This document shows positions 44,662 to 53,884 of a DNA stretch of 58,491 bases, in pieces (position 1 is the stretch's first letter; the number at the start of each line of letters is the position of its first letter). The stretch is from Bacteroidota bacterium (lineage in GTDB: Bacteria > Bacteroidota > Bacteroidia > Cytophagales > Cyclobacteriaceae): positions 1-58,491 of the forward strand of contig JABDGP010000012.1 of assembly GCA_013285945.1 (NCBI GenBank), read 5' to 3'. Made by a program: the position numbers and the translations under genes. The notes under the pieces were generated by a model that was not told the DNA's origin, did not search any database, and was given only the letters and a program-made list of their open reading frames with translations.

Positions 44662-45567
44662 TCAGTCTGCTTCCTCAATAACTTTGGTAATGGCGGCAAC
44701 AATGTCGTCGAGTTTTTTTGTGGAATCTTCCAGCCGATTGACGATGTGCGAACCCTCAGCATCAAGTCTGATGGTTTTGAAGATATTCATTAAGCCGAGA
44801 ATACTGGCAACCGGTGCGCGGAGTTTGTGGGCATTGATGAAAGCGTATTCCTCGAGTGCTTTATTTTTTCTTTCCAGCTCAATTGTGCGTTCGAGCACCA
44901 ATTTTTCAAGGTTCTCATTGATGTTGCGTATCTCTTCGTCCTGTATCCGAATCGCCTCATAGCTGGCCATTAGCGCAAGTCGCGATTTTATTTCTCTGAT
45001 AAATAGCTCGTATCTAGTTCGGATTAGCACCACCATGAACACAGCAACAGCTGCCAGAAGCAAACCTCCTTTTACCAAAAACTGACCCATATCGAGATCA
45101 GGATTTGAGGTTATAAAAAAGAGAGTTGCCAAAGCCGAAATCAAAACAATCAAAACAGAATAGTACCATTCCCACAAAATAAACATCGAAGCACCTATGA
45201 AGAGCGCCATGTAGTTGAGGTTTTGTCCCAACAAATCTGCGTTGCCTATAAAGCTGAAAATAAAAGCGTTTTGAAAAGATATCAGAAGGAATGTGATGGC
45301 AATATTGACGCGCGACGGGAATCCGTATTTTTTTCGGACTGCAAACATAACAAGGGTGATGAAAGAGACGCAGCAGCGAATAGCAAGCAATAATTTCCAA
45401 TCATTGGGAATATTAAAGTAATCGGTGGCCGCAAAAATAGGATCGAAAATAGTTGCGACCCACAGCACTTTCATGTGATAGTCAAAAGATGTCTTCTCGA
45501 GTTCGGTCTTCCAAGCTTTGGGAGTGATGCCAGAAAGGAGATCGGAATAGCTTGGTGATTTTGTCAT
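44662..45567 (-). CDS. Histidine-kinase-like membrane protein with HisKA-type domain but no ATPase domain
   Basis: 301 residues. About 40-180 hold six hydrophobic segments, followed by a coiled-coil linker (IRIQDEEIRNINENLEKLVLERTIELERKNKALEEYA). A DHp segment then carries the H-box INAHKLRAPVASILGLM near 236. The protein ends at EEAD about 65 residues later, without N, G1 or G2 boxes of the HATPase domain. The stop lies 4 bases from the stop of the converging gene, and no remnant of an ATPase domain is seen downstream. It may be a phosphotransfer or decoy partner for another kinase, or an inactive one. Similar NAHxLRAP kinases normally have the ATPase domain. Confidence 0.82.
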   Translation of the reverse strand: MTKSPSYSDLLSGITPKAWKTELEKTSFDYHMKVLWVATIFDPIFAATDYFNIPNDWKLLLAIRCCVSFITLVMFAVRKKYGFPSRVNIAITFLLISFQNAFIFSFIGNADLLGQNLNYMALFIGASMFILWEWYYSVLIVLISALATLFFITSNPDLDMGQFLVKGGLLLAAVAVFMVVLIRTRYELFIREIKSRLALMASYEAIRIQDEEIRNINENLEKLVLERTIELERKNKALEEYAFINAHKLRAPVASILGLMNIFKTIRLDAEGSHIVNRLEDSTKKLDDIVAAITKVIEEAD

Positions 45568-45784
45568 CAGATTTTGCTCCCTCTAAGGCTAACTCTTATG
45601 TACGAAATTCATTAAGTAACTGGATTTTAACCCTATTACGTTTCACACAAAATAAAAAAAAAACTTTTTAGAGAAGCAAAAGCCATCAAAAAATGCCTAA
45701 AAAGGCACTTTTTGGATATAAGCAGATGATGGAACTGCCCAGCCTATTAGCTGCACCTCGCGGGTTACCTAAAAGGTCGTAAAA

Positions 45785-45805
45785 AAAGCGACAATAAGTC
45801 GCTTT
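45785..45805 (-). terminator. Terminator after initiator tRNA
   Basis: A perfect 8-bp stem AAAGCGAC/GTCGCTTT with a 5-base loop lies 9 bases downstream of the tRNA 3' end. On the minus strand it is followed by a short T-run, as needed for termination. Confidence 0.75.
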
Positions 45806-45813
45806 CTTCTAAG

Positions 45814-45886
<73 letters not shown>

Positions 45887-46103
45887 ATATATTTTTTTCG
45901 GAACCTTATGTTCCTCTGGCTTTCAAACTTGGGTCCGCCAACCGGCAGACGCGACCCCAACGAGCTACTCCCGATGATTACGGGACTCACCCAGCGATTT
46001 GGGACAACAAAAGTAGAACCATCTCCATTAAAAACCAAATCAAACTAAACTTCTATCCCTATTCATCTTCGTTTTGTAATTTCAACGTTTAAATTTTTTG
46101 ACG
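45887..46103. other. Spacer with 13-base tRNA-like echo
   Basis: No gene is seen between the tRNA and the threonine aldolase gene. The only recognisable element is CCCAACGAGCTAC (45956-45968), identical to 45856-45868 of the tRNA and exactly 100 bases away, followed by a 5-bp hairpin TCCCG...CGGGA. The flanks do not align, so a complete second tRNA is absent. Confidence 0.5.
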
Positions 46104-47129
46104 ATGATTATCGATTTACGAAGCGATACTGTGACAAAGCCAACACCAGGTATGCTTGATGCTATGATGCGTGCCGAAGTAGGCGACGATGTGTTTGGCG
46201 AAGACCCAACAGTGAAACAGCTGGAAGAAAAATGTGCTAAGCTTCTGGGCATGGATGGCGCTGTATTTTGCCCATCCGGCACGATGACCAACCAAATTGG
46301 CATTAAAGTGCTCACACAGCCTTTTGAAGAGGTGATTTGCTATAAAGGCTCACACATTTATAAATATGAAGGTGGTGGACTTGCCGGCAACAGCAATGTA
46401 AGTGTGCGGTTACTTCCTGGTGATCGCGGTCGACTTTCGGTTGAAGAAGTTGCCAGCAACGTAAATAACATCAACGATGCACACCAACCACTGACTTCGG
46501 TTGTTGCACTTGAGAATACTGTTGTACGTGAGGCTGGAAGTTTCTATCATTTAAATCAGATTGCGCCTGTTGCTCAACTGGCACGTTCTAAAAATTTAAA
46601 AATGCATCTGGATGGCGCACGGTTTTTCAATGCATTAACTGAAACTAAAGACCCAGCAAGCGACTACGGAAAATACTTTGATACCATCTCTATTTGTTTG
46701 TCCAAAGGATTGGGTGCACCTGTTGGTTCTGTTCTTGTTTATAAAAAAGAATATGAATCCAAAGCCCGAAGGATGCGCAAAGCATTTGGTGGTGGTATGA
46801 GGCAGGCGGGATTTCTGGCCGCAGCCGGAATCTATGCTTTGGATAATCACATCAACAGGCTCAAAGAAGATCACGGGCGGGCAAAAACGCTCGGCCAGGT
46901 ATTACAAAATTTGCAATGGGTGAAATCCGTAATGCCTGTAGATACCAACATCGTGATCTTTGAGGTAGCCGCTCACCTTACGCCCGAAAAGGTTTTGGCA
47001 AAATTCAATGAGCAAAACATTAAAGCAATTGCTTTTAGTCAAACTGAAATTCGATTGGTGACGCACCTGGACTATAATGATGAACAATTGAACAGAACCA
47101 CAGAATCATTCAAAAAGATTTCTTTCTGA
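46104..47129 (+). CDS. ltaE: Low-specificity L-threonine aldolase
   Basis: 341 residues, PLP-dependent fold I. Motifs: the N-terminal DLRSDTVTKPTPGML, PSGTMTNQI and the His stack region SHIYKYEGGGLAG, the aspartate in HLDGARFFNA, and the PLP lysine in ICLSKGLGAPVGS. The enzyme cleaves L-threonine or L-allo-threonine to glycine and acetaldehyde. The longer frame starting at TTG 46098 would add two residues; ATG 46104 is followed by IIDLRSDT, as is standard. The rarA gene begins 3 bases after its stop, same strand, so they are co-transcribed, though no functional link is evident. Confidence 0.94.
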   Translation: MIIDLRSDTVTKPTPGMLDAMMRAEVGDDVFGEDPTVKQLEEKCAKLLGMDGAVFCPSGTMTNQIGIKVLTQPFEEVICYKGSHIYKYEGGGLAGNSNVSVRLLPGDRGRLSVEEVASNVNNINDAHQPLTSVVALENTVVREAGSFYHLNQIAPVAQLARSKNLKMHLDGARFFNALTETKDPASDYGKYFDTISICLSKGLGAPVGSVLVYKKEYESKARRMRKAFGGGMRQAGFLAAAGIYALDNHINRLKEDHGRAKTLGQVLQNLQWVKSVMPVDTNIVIFEVAAHLTPEKVLAKFNEQNIKAIAFSQTEIRLVTHLDYNDEQLNRTTESFKKISF

Positions 47130-47132
47130 TAA

Positions 47133-48401
47133 ATGTTATTTAGCGCTCCATCTCCGCTAGCCGAGCGTATGCGGCCTACTACTCTCGATGAGCTCATCGG
47201 GCAGGAGCATTTGGTGGGCGTCAATGGGATCATTCGCAAGGCAGTCCAGTCAGGCAATATTCCTTCAATGATCTTGTGGGGTCCGCCTGGTGTGGGGAAA
47301 ACAACAATTGCTAATATCATAGCTCATGAAGTAAAACGACCGTTTCACACGATTAGCGCCATCAGCGCAGGTGTAAAAGATATTCGTGAAATAATTGAAA
47401 AAGCTAAATTTTCGCCTCGTGCTATTCTATTCATTGATGAAATTCACAGGTTTAATAAATCCCAGCAAGATGCACTGCTTGGTGCTGTAGAAAAAGGAAC
47501 AATTACGCTGATCGGCGCGACAACAGAAAACCCTTCCTTCGAAGTAAATTCAGCCCTACTCTCACGCTGCCAAGTGTATACACTCAAACCGTTGGGCGAA
47601 GAGGAATTATTGAAGCTAATCGACCAGGCCCTGAAGCGAGATAATGATTTGAAGAAGAGAAAAATCACTATCAAAGAACATCAGGCTTTATTGAATATTT
47701 CGGGTGGTGACGCCCGCAAGCTGCTCAACTTGATTGAGTTGATCAGCGAATCAATTGCGGGAGATATCGAAGTAACCGATAAGTTAGTGATTAACACAGC
47801 GCAAAAGCATATCGCGATATATGATAAAAGCGGCGAGCAGCATTACGACATTATTTCAGCATTTATTAAATCGATGCGTGGCAGCGACCCAAATGCGGCC
47901 GTGTACTACCTCGCCCGCATGATTGAAGGCGGAGAGGATGTAAAATTCATTGCTCGCCGAATGCTCATCCTTGCCAGCGAAGATATAGGCAACGCCAACC
48001 CAACAGCCCTGGTGATGGCTACAGCTACGTTTCAGGCTGTAGATGTGATTGGCTACCCTGAGGCGCGCATCATTTTGTCGCAGTGCGCCGTTTATCTGGC
48101 TTGTTCGCCCAAAAGCAATGCAAGTTATGTTGCTATTGACGGTGCTTTGAAGGCTGTAAATGAAACAGGCGATTTGCCGGTGCCTCTTTCAATACGCAAT
48201 GCGCCAACAAAGCTGATGAAGGAAATGGACTATGGGAAAAATTATAAGTATGCACATAGCTTTGAAAGCAATTTTGCCGACATGGAATTTCTCCCCGATA
48301 AAATTAAAGGGACGAAATTTTATGAACCAGGCAAGAATGCACGTGAAGAAGAGCTACGGAATTATCTGAAGAAATTGTGGAAAGAGAAGTATGGGTATTA
48401 A
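47133..48401 (+). CDS. rarA: Replication-associated recombination protein A (RarA/MgsA ATPase)
   Basis: 422 residues of the AAA+ clamp-loader-like class. Walker A GPPGVGKTT near 50, Walker B ILFIDEIHRFNKSQQDALL, sensor 1 ATTENPSFEVNSALLSRC (with arginine finger) and the C-terminal MGS domain (DPNAAVYYLARMIEGGEDVKFIARRMLILASEDIGNANP) are all intact. RarA acts at stalled replication forks, separating duplex ends and interacting with SSB. Length is normal. It is flanked by ltaE (3 bases before) and the VWA-domain gene (12 bases after), an apparent three-gene run on the plus strand. Confidence 0.95.
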   Translation: MLFSAPSPLAERMRPTTLDELIGQEHLVGVNGIIRKAVQSGNIPSMILWGPPGVGKTTIANIIAHEVKRPFHTISAISAGVKDIREIIEKAKFSPRAILFIDEIHRFNKSQQDALLGAVEKGTITLIGATTENPSFEVNSALLSRCQVYTLKPLGEEELLKLIDQALKRDNDLKKRKITIKEHQALLNISGGDARKLLNLIELISESIAGDIEVTDKLVINTAQKHIAIYDKSGEQHYDIISAFIKSMRGSDPNAAVYYLARMIEGGEDVKFIARRMLILASEDIGNANPTALVMATATFQAVDVIGYPEARIILSQCAVYLACSPKSNASYVAIDGALKAVNETGDLPVPLSIRNAPTKLMKEMDYGKNYKYAHSFESNFADMEFLPDKIKGTKFYEPGKNAREEELRNYLKKLWKEKYGY

Positions 48402-48413
48402 TCTTAAAGTTCA

Positions 48414-50480
48414 ATGCAGCGTTTAATTTTTGAATCATCTCCAGCTTTCATTTTTCTATGCCTTTTCCTTGGCTTGGGCTATGCTTTTTTACTTTATAAA
48501 TCAAAGCATCCCTGGAGCAAACGAATAAATCAGTTGCTTTTTGGATTGAGAGCTCTAACAGTGGCTTTGCTTTCTTTTTTGATGATCGGACCAATAGTAA
48601 AGCTCACCAACAACATCTTTGAAAAACCGGAGATCGTTTTGCTTGTCGATAACTCCACTTCGTTGAAAGAAACTGTAGACTCAGTCAAATTTCAAACAGA
48701 ATTAAATGAAACCCGAAAACAATTAAAGGATCAGGGTTACGAGGTTTCTATTCAAACATTAACAGGAAATAATATTGAGAAGATAAAATTTGACAGCCGT
48801 ACTTCTGATCTGAACAGTGCGCTCAAAAACACAATTGCCGACTACGAGGGAAAAAATTTGGCGGGCATTGTACTTCTCACCGACGGCATTTATAATTCAG
48901 GTTCATCTCCGCTATACACTCCCTGGCGCGTTCCTGTCCAGACTGTCGGTTTGGGTGACACCATAGAACATGCTGACTTGGTTCTAAAGAATGTCGCGTA
49001 TAATAAAGTCGCGTATCAGGGCAACCAATTCCCACTACGTGCGGAGGTTCTGATCAAGAGATTGCCTAATCAGGATGTTACGGTTTCAGTACGCCAAAAC
49101 GGGGCGCTCATTAATCAGCAGAAGAAAAATACAGGCAACAAGTCGTTGCTGGAGTTTGATTTTTTGGCCGACGCCAAAGAAAAAGGGATTCAGCGGCTGG
49201 ATGTTTCTGTGCAATTGGTACCTGCTGAAATGAACATAAAAAATAACAGCGCCAGTATTTTCGTAGAAGTAGTGGAGGGCCGTAAGAAAATCCTTGTCAT
49301 TGCTCCGGCTCCGCATCCCGATCTAAAAGCGTTACGATCCGTTGTGGAGAAAAATCCAAACTATGAATTTATTCTGCACATTCCGGGTGTGTCCAAAACA
49401 GATCCGGCATTGCTTCAACCAGGCCAGGCAGAACTGGTAGTTTTTGATCAGCCGTTTGATCAGGAAATAAAAACCTCTGCTCTGTTTTCGCAGCTAAGCA
49501 AAGGGAAGTCTTCAATTCTGCTTCTCATTGGAAACAAAACGAATCTCCGGCAGTTGGTTCCAAATGGCGTCCCCTTGAATTTTGAAAATCCCTATCAAAA
49601 AGATGAAGCCACGGCAGTAGTGAGTGCAAATTTTCATGATTTTGATCTTTTAGAAAACAGCAGCGCAATCCTTTCACGCTATCCGCCAATAAAAGTGCCC
49701 TTCGGAAAATTCTCTTATCCACAAAACGCACAAGTGATATTAAATCAACGAATCGGAAGTGTGCCAACAGACAGGCCCATGCTCCTCTCGTGGGACGAGA
49801 ACAATCACAAAGTTGCGGCTTTCATTGGCGAAGGCTTATGGCAATGGCGACTAAGCGAATTTTCTTCTACCGAGAAGTCAGAAGTCTTTGATGATGTCTT
49901 TTTGAAGCTCGTGCAGTACTTAAGTACGCTGGACGACAAACGAAAATTCAGATTTTTTCCTATTCAAAATGAATTTACGGATGCTGCACCTGCCGTTTTT
50001 GAAGGACAAGTGTACAATGATTTATTTGAAAAGGTTTATGGAAATAAAATCGACCTGACGCTGCGCAGCGAGCTTGGCGGAGCTACAAACTATAGTTATC
50101 TGCTCAGTCCTGGTGGTGAACGTTATCAGATAGGTGGCTTAAAAGAAGGCTCATATAGTTACACTGCGTCTACCTTAATTAACTCCAAAAAGGAAAGTGT
50201 TTCAGGTCAGTTTTTAGTTACTGCGCAAAATATAGAATCACAAAATTTAGTCGCCGACTTTGGATTGATGCGCAAGCTTTCGTTATCTACAGGCGGAAGG
50301 TTTTATCGCTCAAACGAATTGCAGAAATTTATAGCCTATAATAAAAAGATTGAAGCAAAGAGTTTAATCCACTCAGAAGAATCGCTCGATCCGTTTATTC
50401 ACTTAAAGTGGTTTTTCTTTTTGTTACTCGCCCTAATCAGCACCGAATGGTTCATACGAAAGTACTCGGGGAGCTATTAA
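48414..50480 (+). CDS. Membrane protein with von Willebrand A domain
   Basis: 688 residues. N-terminal two hydrophobic segments (FIFLCLFLGLGYAFLL and LRALTVALLSFLMIGPIV) are followed by a VWA-like domain about 70-200 with a MIDAS motif DNSTS and later TDGIYNSG. A long beta-rich region about 220-640 includes a stretch (KILVIAPAPHPDLKALRSVVEKNPNYEF) that resembles glutamine-amidotransferase-like domains of BatA-type or DUF4159-like proteins. A C-terminal hydrophobic segment (WFFFLLLALISTEWFI) ends close to the terminus. The large soluble part is likely periplasmic, between two membrane anchors. VWA membrane proteins of this kind are linked to aerotolerance-like or secretion complexes, but no partner MoxR ATPase gene is nearby. 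Function unknown. Confidence 0.8.
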   Translation: MQRLIFESSPAFIFLCLFLGLGYAFLLYKSKHPWSKRINQLLFGLRALTVALLSFLMIGPIVKLTNNIFEKPEIVLLVDNSTSLKETVDSVKFQTELNETRKQLKDQGYEVSIQTLTGNNIEKIKFDSRTSDLNSALKNTIADYEGKNLAGIVLLTDGIYNSGSSPLYTPWRVPVQTVGLGDTIEHADLVLKNVAYNKVAYQGNQFPLRAEVLIKRLPNQDVTVSVRQNGALINQQKKNTGNKSLLEFDFLADAKEKGIQRLDVSVQLVPAEMNIKNNSASIFVEVVEGRKKILVIAPAPHPDLKALRSVVEKNPNYEFILHIPGVSKTDPALLQPGQAELVVFDQPFDQEIKTSALFSQLSKGKSSILLLIGNKTNLRQLVPNGVPLNFENPYQKDEATAVVSANFHDFDLLENSSAILSRYPPIKVPFGKFSYPQNAQVILNQRIGSVPTDRPMLLSWDENNHKVAAFIGEGLWQWRLSEFSSTEKSEVFDDVFLKLVQYLSTLDDKRKFRFFPIQNEFTDAAPAVFEGQVYNDLFEKVYGNKIDLTLRSELGGATNYSYLLSPGGERYQIGGLKEGSYSYTASTLINSKKESVSGQFLVTAQNIESQNLVADFGLMRKLSLSTGGRFYRSNELQKFIAYNKKIEAKSLIHSEESLDPFIHLKWFFFLLLALISTEWFIRKYSGSY

Positions 50481-51643
50481 TACTCAAAATTTCCGTTTAC
50501 AGTTTTGAGTGTTACTTTTTTAGATGAGAAGGATTCTACCCGGCCGATTATTTTTGCATCAATTCCAAAGCTTTTAGAAATCGTAATCACCCGATCGGCA
50601 AATTCTTTGCTCAAATAGATTTCCATTCGGTGACCCATATTAAAGACTTTGTACATTTCCTTCCAATCGGTTCCGCTGCAGTCGTGAATAAGTTTGAAGA
50701 GCGGAGGAATATCAAATAAATTGTCCTTGATAACGTGTTTGTTATTAATAAAATGAAGCACTTTGGTCTGTGCTCCTCCGCTGCAATGAACCAACCCATG
50801 AATGTGCTGACGTAATTCTTTCAAAATCGCAATCATCGCCGGAGTATAGGTGCGCGTAGGCGAAAGCACCAATTTTCCAATGTTTAATTGCACTTCAGGG
50901 ATTGTATCCATCACTTTGTATTTCCCGGCATAAACCAGATCAGCGGATACCTTGTTGTCAAACGATTCAGGGTATTTTGAAGCATACTCTTTGTAGAATA
51001 CATCATGCCTTGCTGAAGTGAGGCCATTGCTTCCCATGCCGCTGTTATATTCCTTTTCGTAAGTAGCCTTTCCAAAGGAAGCCAGTCCAACAATAACATC
51101 TCCATCCTCAATGTTACCATTGTCTATCACATCACTACGTTTCATTCTCGCAGTAACTGTGCTGTCAACAATAATTGTTCTGACTAAGTCTCCGACATCA
51201 GCAGTTTCACCTCCGGTACTTTGAATATCCATTCCGTGTTGTCGCAGCATCGCAAGCACTTCTTCAGTACCTTCAATGATCTGTGAAATCACTTCGCCGG
51301 GAATCAAGTTTTTATTTCTTCCTATCGTAGAGGAGAGGGCAATCGGACCAGTGGCGCCAACGCACAAAAGGTCATCCACATTCATAATGATGGCATCCTG
51401 TGCAATTCCCTTCCAAATACTCAGATCGCCGGTTTCTTTCCAATAGATGTATGCCAAAGAAGATTTTGTGCCCGCACCATCAGCATGCATCACTGTACAA
51501 TAATCAGCGTCGCCAGTTAAAAAATCTGGTACAATTTTGCAGAAGGCATTTGGGAAAAGACCTTTGTCCAGATTCCTAATTGCCTGATGTACGTCTTCTT
51601 TTGAAGCAGAGACTCCTCGTTGCGAATAGCGGTCTGTTTTCAA
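50477..51643 (-). CDS. purM: Phosphoribosylformylglycinamidine cyclo-ligase (AIR synthase), Bacteroidota long form
   Basis: 388 residues from TTG 51643 (KTDRYSQRGVSASKEDVHQAI). ATP-binding and AIR-synthase motifs are seen: HADGAGTKSSLAYIY, NVDDLLCVGATGPIAL, GGETADVGDL and VIVGLASFGKATYEKE near 200, with GGAQTKVLHF in the second half. PurM converts FGAM to AIR in purine synthesis. The normal PurM is about 345 residues; the longer form with extra segments is common in this phylum. A GTG at 51673 would overlap the upstream gene by 25 bases; the TTG start lies 5 bases after that gene's stop and starts where family members do, so it is preferred, with moderate certainty. Its stop overlaps the VWA gene end by 4 bases. 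Confidence 0.87.
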   Translation of the reverse strand: MKTDRYSQRGVSASKEDVHQAIRNLDKGLFPNAFCKIVPDFLTGDADYCTVMHADGAGTKSSLAYIYWKETGDLSIWKGIAQDAIIMNVDDLLCVGATGPIALSSTIGRNKNLIPGEVISQIIEGTEEVLAMLRQHGMDIQSTGGETADVGDLVRTIIVDSTVTARMKRSDVIDNGNIEDGDVIVGLASFGKATYEKEYNSGMGSNGLTSARHDVFYKEYASKYPESFDNKVSADLVYAGKYKVMDTIPEVQLNIGKLVLSPTRTYTPAMIAILKELRQHIHGLVHCSGGAQTKVLHFINNKHVIKDNLFDIPPLFKLIHDCSGTDWKEMYKVFNMGHRMEIYLSKEFADRVITISKSFGIDAKIIGRVESFSSKKVTLKTVNGNFEY

Positions 51644-51648
51644 GATAT

Positions 51649-52425
51649 TTATTTCAGCTTCACGCCAATCCACAAGTACCCTGCAGAAGAAAGTACATTG
51701 TATTGGTAGTTGTTTGAATAGTAGCGTGGCTGCTGACCATAGCTACCAGGGCCTCTGGAGCCTGGTCCTGGTCCGGTTGGATTAGTCCCAGCCGATTTAT
51801 TCTGAACAACCAAACGTCCCGTTTCAAATTCCACACCCATCAGCGTTACTTCACTCTTTTTGATTCGAAAAGCTTTAAATGGAATTTTGGCTTCATAAAT
51901 ATAGGCACCATCGTCTTGCGCTACGATGATAGCTTCAATGCCATTCATCAGCCCAAGGCGACTGGAAACAATGTTCTGCTTAGCCAAGCCAATCAGTTCA
52001 ACTACCTCAACGTCATTAATCAAATCTTTTTTCATTTGAACGCGCTCTGCAAGATCCGTCCCTTTTTCCATTGCTTCTTGCCTTTCTTTTTTTAATTCAC
52101 TCGGGTCTTTTCCAACCGGGTATTTAAGTCCTACTTTTCCTTTTCTTTTTCCATTAGGGTTAAGTCTCAATGACAATCCAAACAGACCAATTTTTTGCTG
52201 CGTCAAATCATCAGAAACTTTCATCCGGATATATAAATTATCAGCATCATTGCCGATGTTGGTCAGGAACTTGCCGTCAGGGTCAAGCCACCAATCACCC
52301 GGCCATTCATCAACCTTACCATCAATGACGGGCGGTTTATCGAACTGAATACTCTCGCGAATTCCCTTTTGAGCAATTACACCCGCAGAAGGCAAGAGAA
52401 AAATGAGGTAAAGTAGTTTACGCAT
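51649..52425 (-). CDS. Secreted CBM9-like protein
   Basis: 258 residues with a signal peptide (1-18, ending AGVIAQ). The mature part begins with a CBM9/DOMON-like module: PPVIDGKVDEWPGDWWLDPDGKFLTNIGNDADNLYIRMKVSDD, a pattern seen in carbohydrate-binding family 9 proteins and in periplasmic domains of sugar-related proteins. A Gly/Pro/Asn-rich, low-complexity stretch (GTNPTGPGPGSRGPGSYGQQPRYYSNNYQ) precedes the end. No catalytic domain is visible. The purM gene follows after 5 bases. Likely an exported protein of unknown function, perhaps ligand-binding. Confidence 0.7.
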   Translation of the reverse strand: MRKLLYLIFLLPSAGVIAQKGIRESIQFDKPPVIDGKVDEWPGDWWLDPDGKFLTNIGNDADNLYIRMKVSDDLTQQKIGLFGLSLRLNPNGKRKGKVGLKYPVGKDPSELKKERQEAMEKGTDLAERVQMKKDLINDVEVVELIGLAKQNIVSSRLGLMNGIEAIIVAQDDGAYIYEAKIPFKAFRIKKSEVTLMGVEFETGRLVVQNKSAGTNPTGPGPGSRGPGSYGQQPRYYSNNYQYNVLSSAGYLWIGVKLK

Positions 52426-52442
52426 AATGTCGGTTTGAAATC

Positions 52443-52450
52443 CAAAATTA
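52443..52450 (-). promoter_or_regulatory. Candidate -7 promoter box of the CBM9-like gene
   Basis: TAATTTTG on the minus strand matches TAnnTTTG and lies 17 bases before the ATG at 52425. No good -33 TTTG was found. Confidence 0.42.
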
Positions 52451-52499
52451 ATGAAAGCCTGAAATTCTACGTTTTTAATTTTCGCCTCAAGGTTGCGTA

Positions 52500-53033
52500 T
52501 TATTTCAGAGTCAGCTTACTAAATAGCTCCCACGCAACAATTCCTACACAAACTGAGATATTTAATGAATGTTTCGTTCCTGATTGGGGAATTTCGAGGG
52601 CAAGATTAGCCAATTCTATGACTTGTTCACTCACTCCGAGCACCTCATTTCCAAACACTAGACAGTACTTTTGTCCGGTTGCCGGGTTGAAACTTTGGAG
52701 GGGTTTACTTTCTGTGGTCTGCTCTATGATAATGATCTGATAATTCTCCTCTTTCAATTTTGCCACTATCACTTCAGGCCTCTCACAATATTCCCAAGCT
52801 ACCGACTCGGTTGATCCAAGAGCCGTTTTATGAATTTCGCGATGAGGCGGAGTACCAGTAATGCCAGTAAGAAAAATTTTTTCTATCCGAAAAGCGTCAG
52901 CTGTACGAAAGGCTGAGCCCACGTTGTGCAAGCTGCGAACATTATCCAACACAATACAAACAGGAATTTTTTCAGATTCCCTGAATTGATCCACAGATAT
53001 TCGGCCTAGCTCCTCGAGTTTTAGCTTCTTCAT
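52500..53033 (-). CDS. SPOUT-family RNA methyltransferase (TrmH-like)
   Basis: 177 residues. The three SPOUT motifs are clear: N-V-R-S-L-H-N-V-G-S-A-F-R-T-A-D-A-F (motif 1), LVFGNEVLGVS (motif 2) and EIPQSGTKHSLNISVCVGIVAWEL (motif 3), which together make the trefoil knot SAM site and catalytic Arg. The family methylates ribose 2'-OH in tRNA or rRNA; the exact target is not certain. The start overlaps the stop of folP by one base (TAATG), so translation is coupled. No N-terminal extension for RNA binding is seen. Confidence 0.92.
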   Translation of the reverse strand: MKKLKLEELGRISVDQFRESEKIPVCIVLDNVRSLHNVGSAFRTADAFRIEKIFLTGITGTPPHREIHKTALGSTESVAWEYCERPEVIVAKLKEENYQIIIIEQTTESKPLQSFNPATGQKYCLVFGNEVLGVSEQVIELANLALEIPQSGTKHSLNISVCVGIVAWELFSKLTLK

Positions 53034-53884
53034 TATGAGGTAAGTTGATGAACCAGCGAAACAACTTCCTTTGCCTCGCGCACATCATGCACACGCAAGA
53101 TGTCAGCACCTTTTAACAAAGCGATGGCGTTAACCGCAGTTGTTCCGTTCAATGCATTTTCTGGATTTGTCTTCAGCGTCTTCCAGACCATCGACTTGCG
53201 CGAAAGCCCGACCAGCAATGGCTTACCAAGTATGGTGAAATGCTCGAGTTTATTTAAGAGCTCAAAATTTTGGTTGATGGTTTTCGCAAATCCAAATCCC
53301 GGGTCAACGATCACATCTTTAACTCCCATGTGCCCAAGCTCTGATATCTTAGGATGAAAATAATCGATAATCTCCTTAGTCAGGTTTTCGTATTCGGCGT
53401 GCTGACTCATTGTTTGTGGTGTTCCGCGCATGTGCATTAAAATGTAGGGCACATTCAGCTCAGCAACCGTTTCAAACATTTTGTCATCCAGTCCGCCTCC
53501 CGAAATGTCATTGACGATTGACGCACCTTCGTTAACCGCACATTTGGCTACCGCTGAGCGATAAGTATCAATGGAAATAATTGCTTCGGGAAAGTTTTTC
53601 AGGATTGACTTCAGTGTTGGCAACACACGCGCCATCTCCTCCTCAACAGTAATCTCTTTGGCCCCAGGACGGGTCGAATATCCGCCCACATCAATGAAGT
53701 CAGCGCCTTCAGTCAGCATTTTTTCGATTTGTTTCAGAACAGCAGTTTCATCGGTATACCGATTACCATCAAAAAAACTATCTGGCGTAACGTTGAGAAT
53801 GCCCATCACCTTGGGCTGCAAAAGATTGATCAGCTTACCGCGAATGTTCAGTGTTTTGTTCGTCGAAAATATTTTACTTTGCAT
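53033..53884 (-). CDS. folP: Dihydropteroate synthase
   Basis: 283 residues, usual size. Motifs: GILNVTPDSFFDGNRY, DVGGYSTRPGA, DPGFGFAKTINQNFELLNKL and GLSRKSMVWKTL, which make the pterin and sulfonamide-sensitive pABA sites in a TIM barrel. The enzyme joins 7,8-dihydropterin pyrophosphate and pABA. It is transcribed away from the DUF1599 gene, with ATG codons of the two genes overlapping by two bases (see 53882-53885). The downstream gene, the methyltransferase, overlaps by one base. Confidence 0.97.
   Translation of the reverse strand: MQSKIFSTNKTLNIRGKLINLLQPKVMGILNVTPDSFFDGNRYTDETAVLKQIEKMLTEGADFIDVGGYSTRPGAKEITVEEEMARVLPTLKSILKNFPEAIISIDTYRSAVAKCAVNEGASIVNDISGGGLDDKMFETVAELNVPYILMHMRGTPQTMSQHAEYENLTKEIIDYFHPKISELGHMGVKDVIVDPGFGFAKTINQNFELLNKLEHFTILGKPLLVGLSRKSMVWKTLKTNPENALNGTTAVNAIALLKGADILRVHDVREAKEVVSLVHQLTS

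Noticed and set aside
45940-46010. A second tRNA next to tRNA-fMet
   Set aside because: Only a 13-base match and one hairpin are seen; acceptor, D and T arms are missing.
53571-53882. Left extension of the DUF1599 reading frame
   Set aside because: It lies antisense to folP, has no family-like sequence and no promoter. The family start fits ATG 53883 or 53889.
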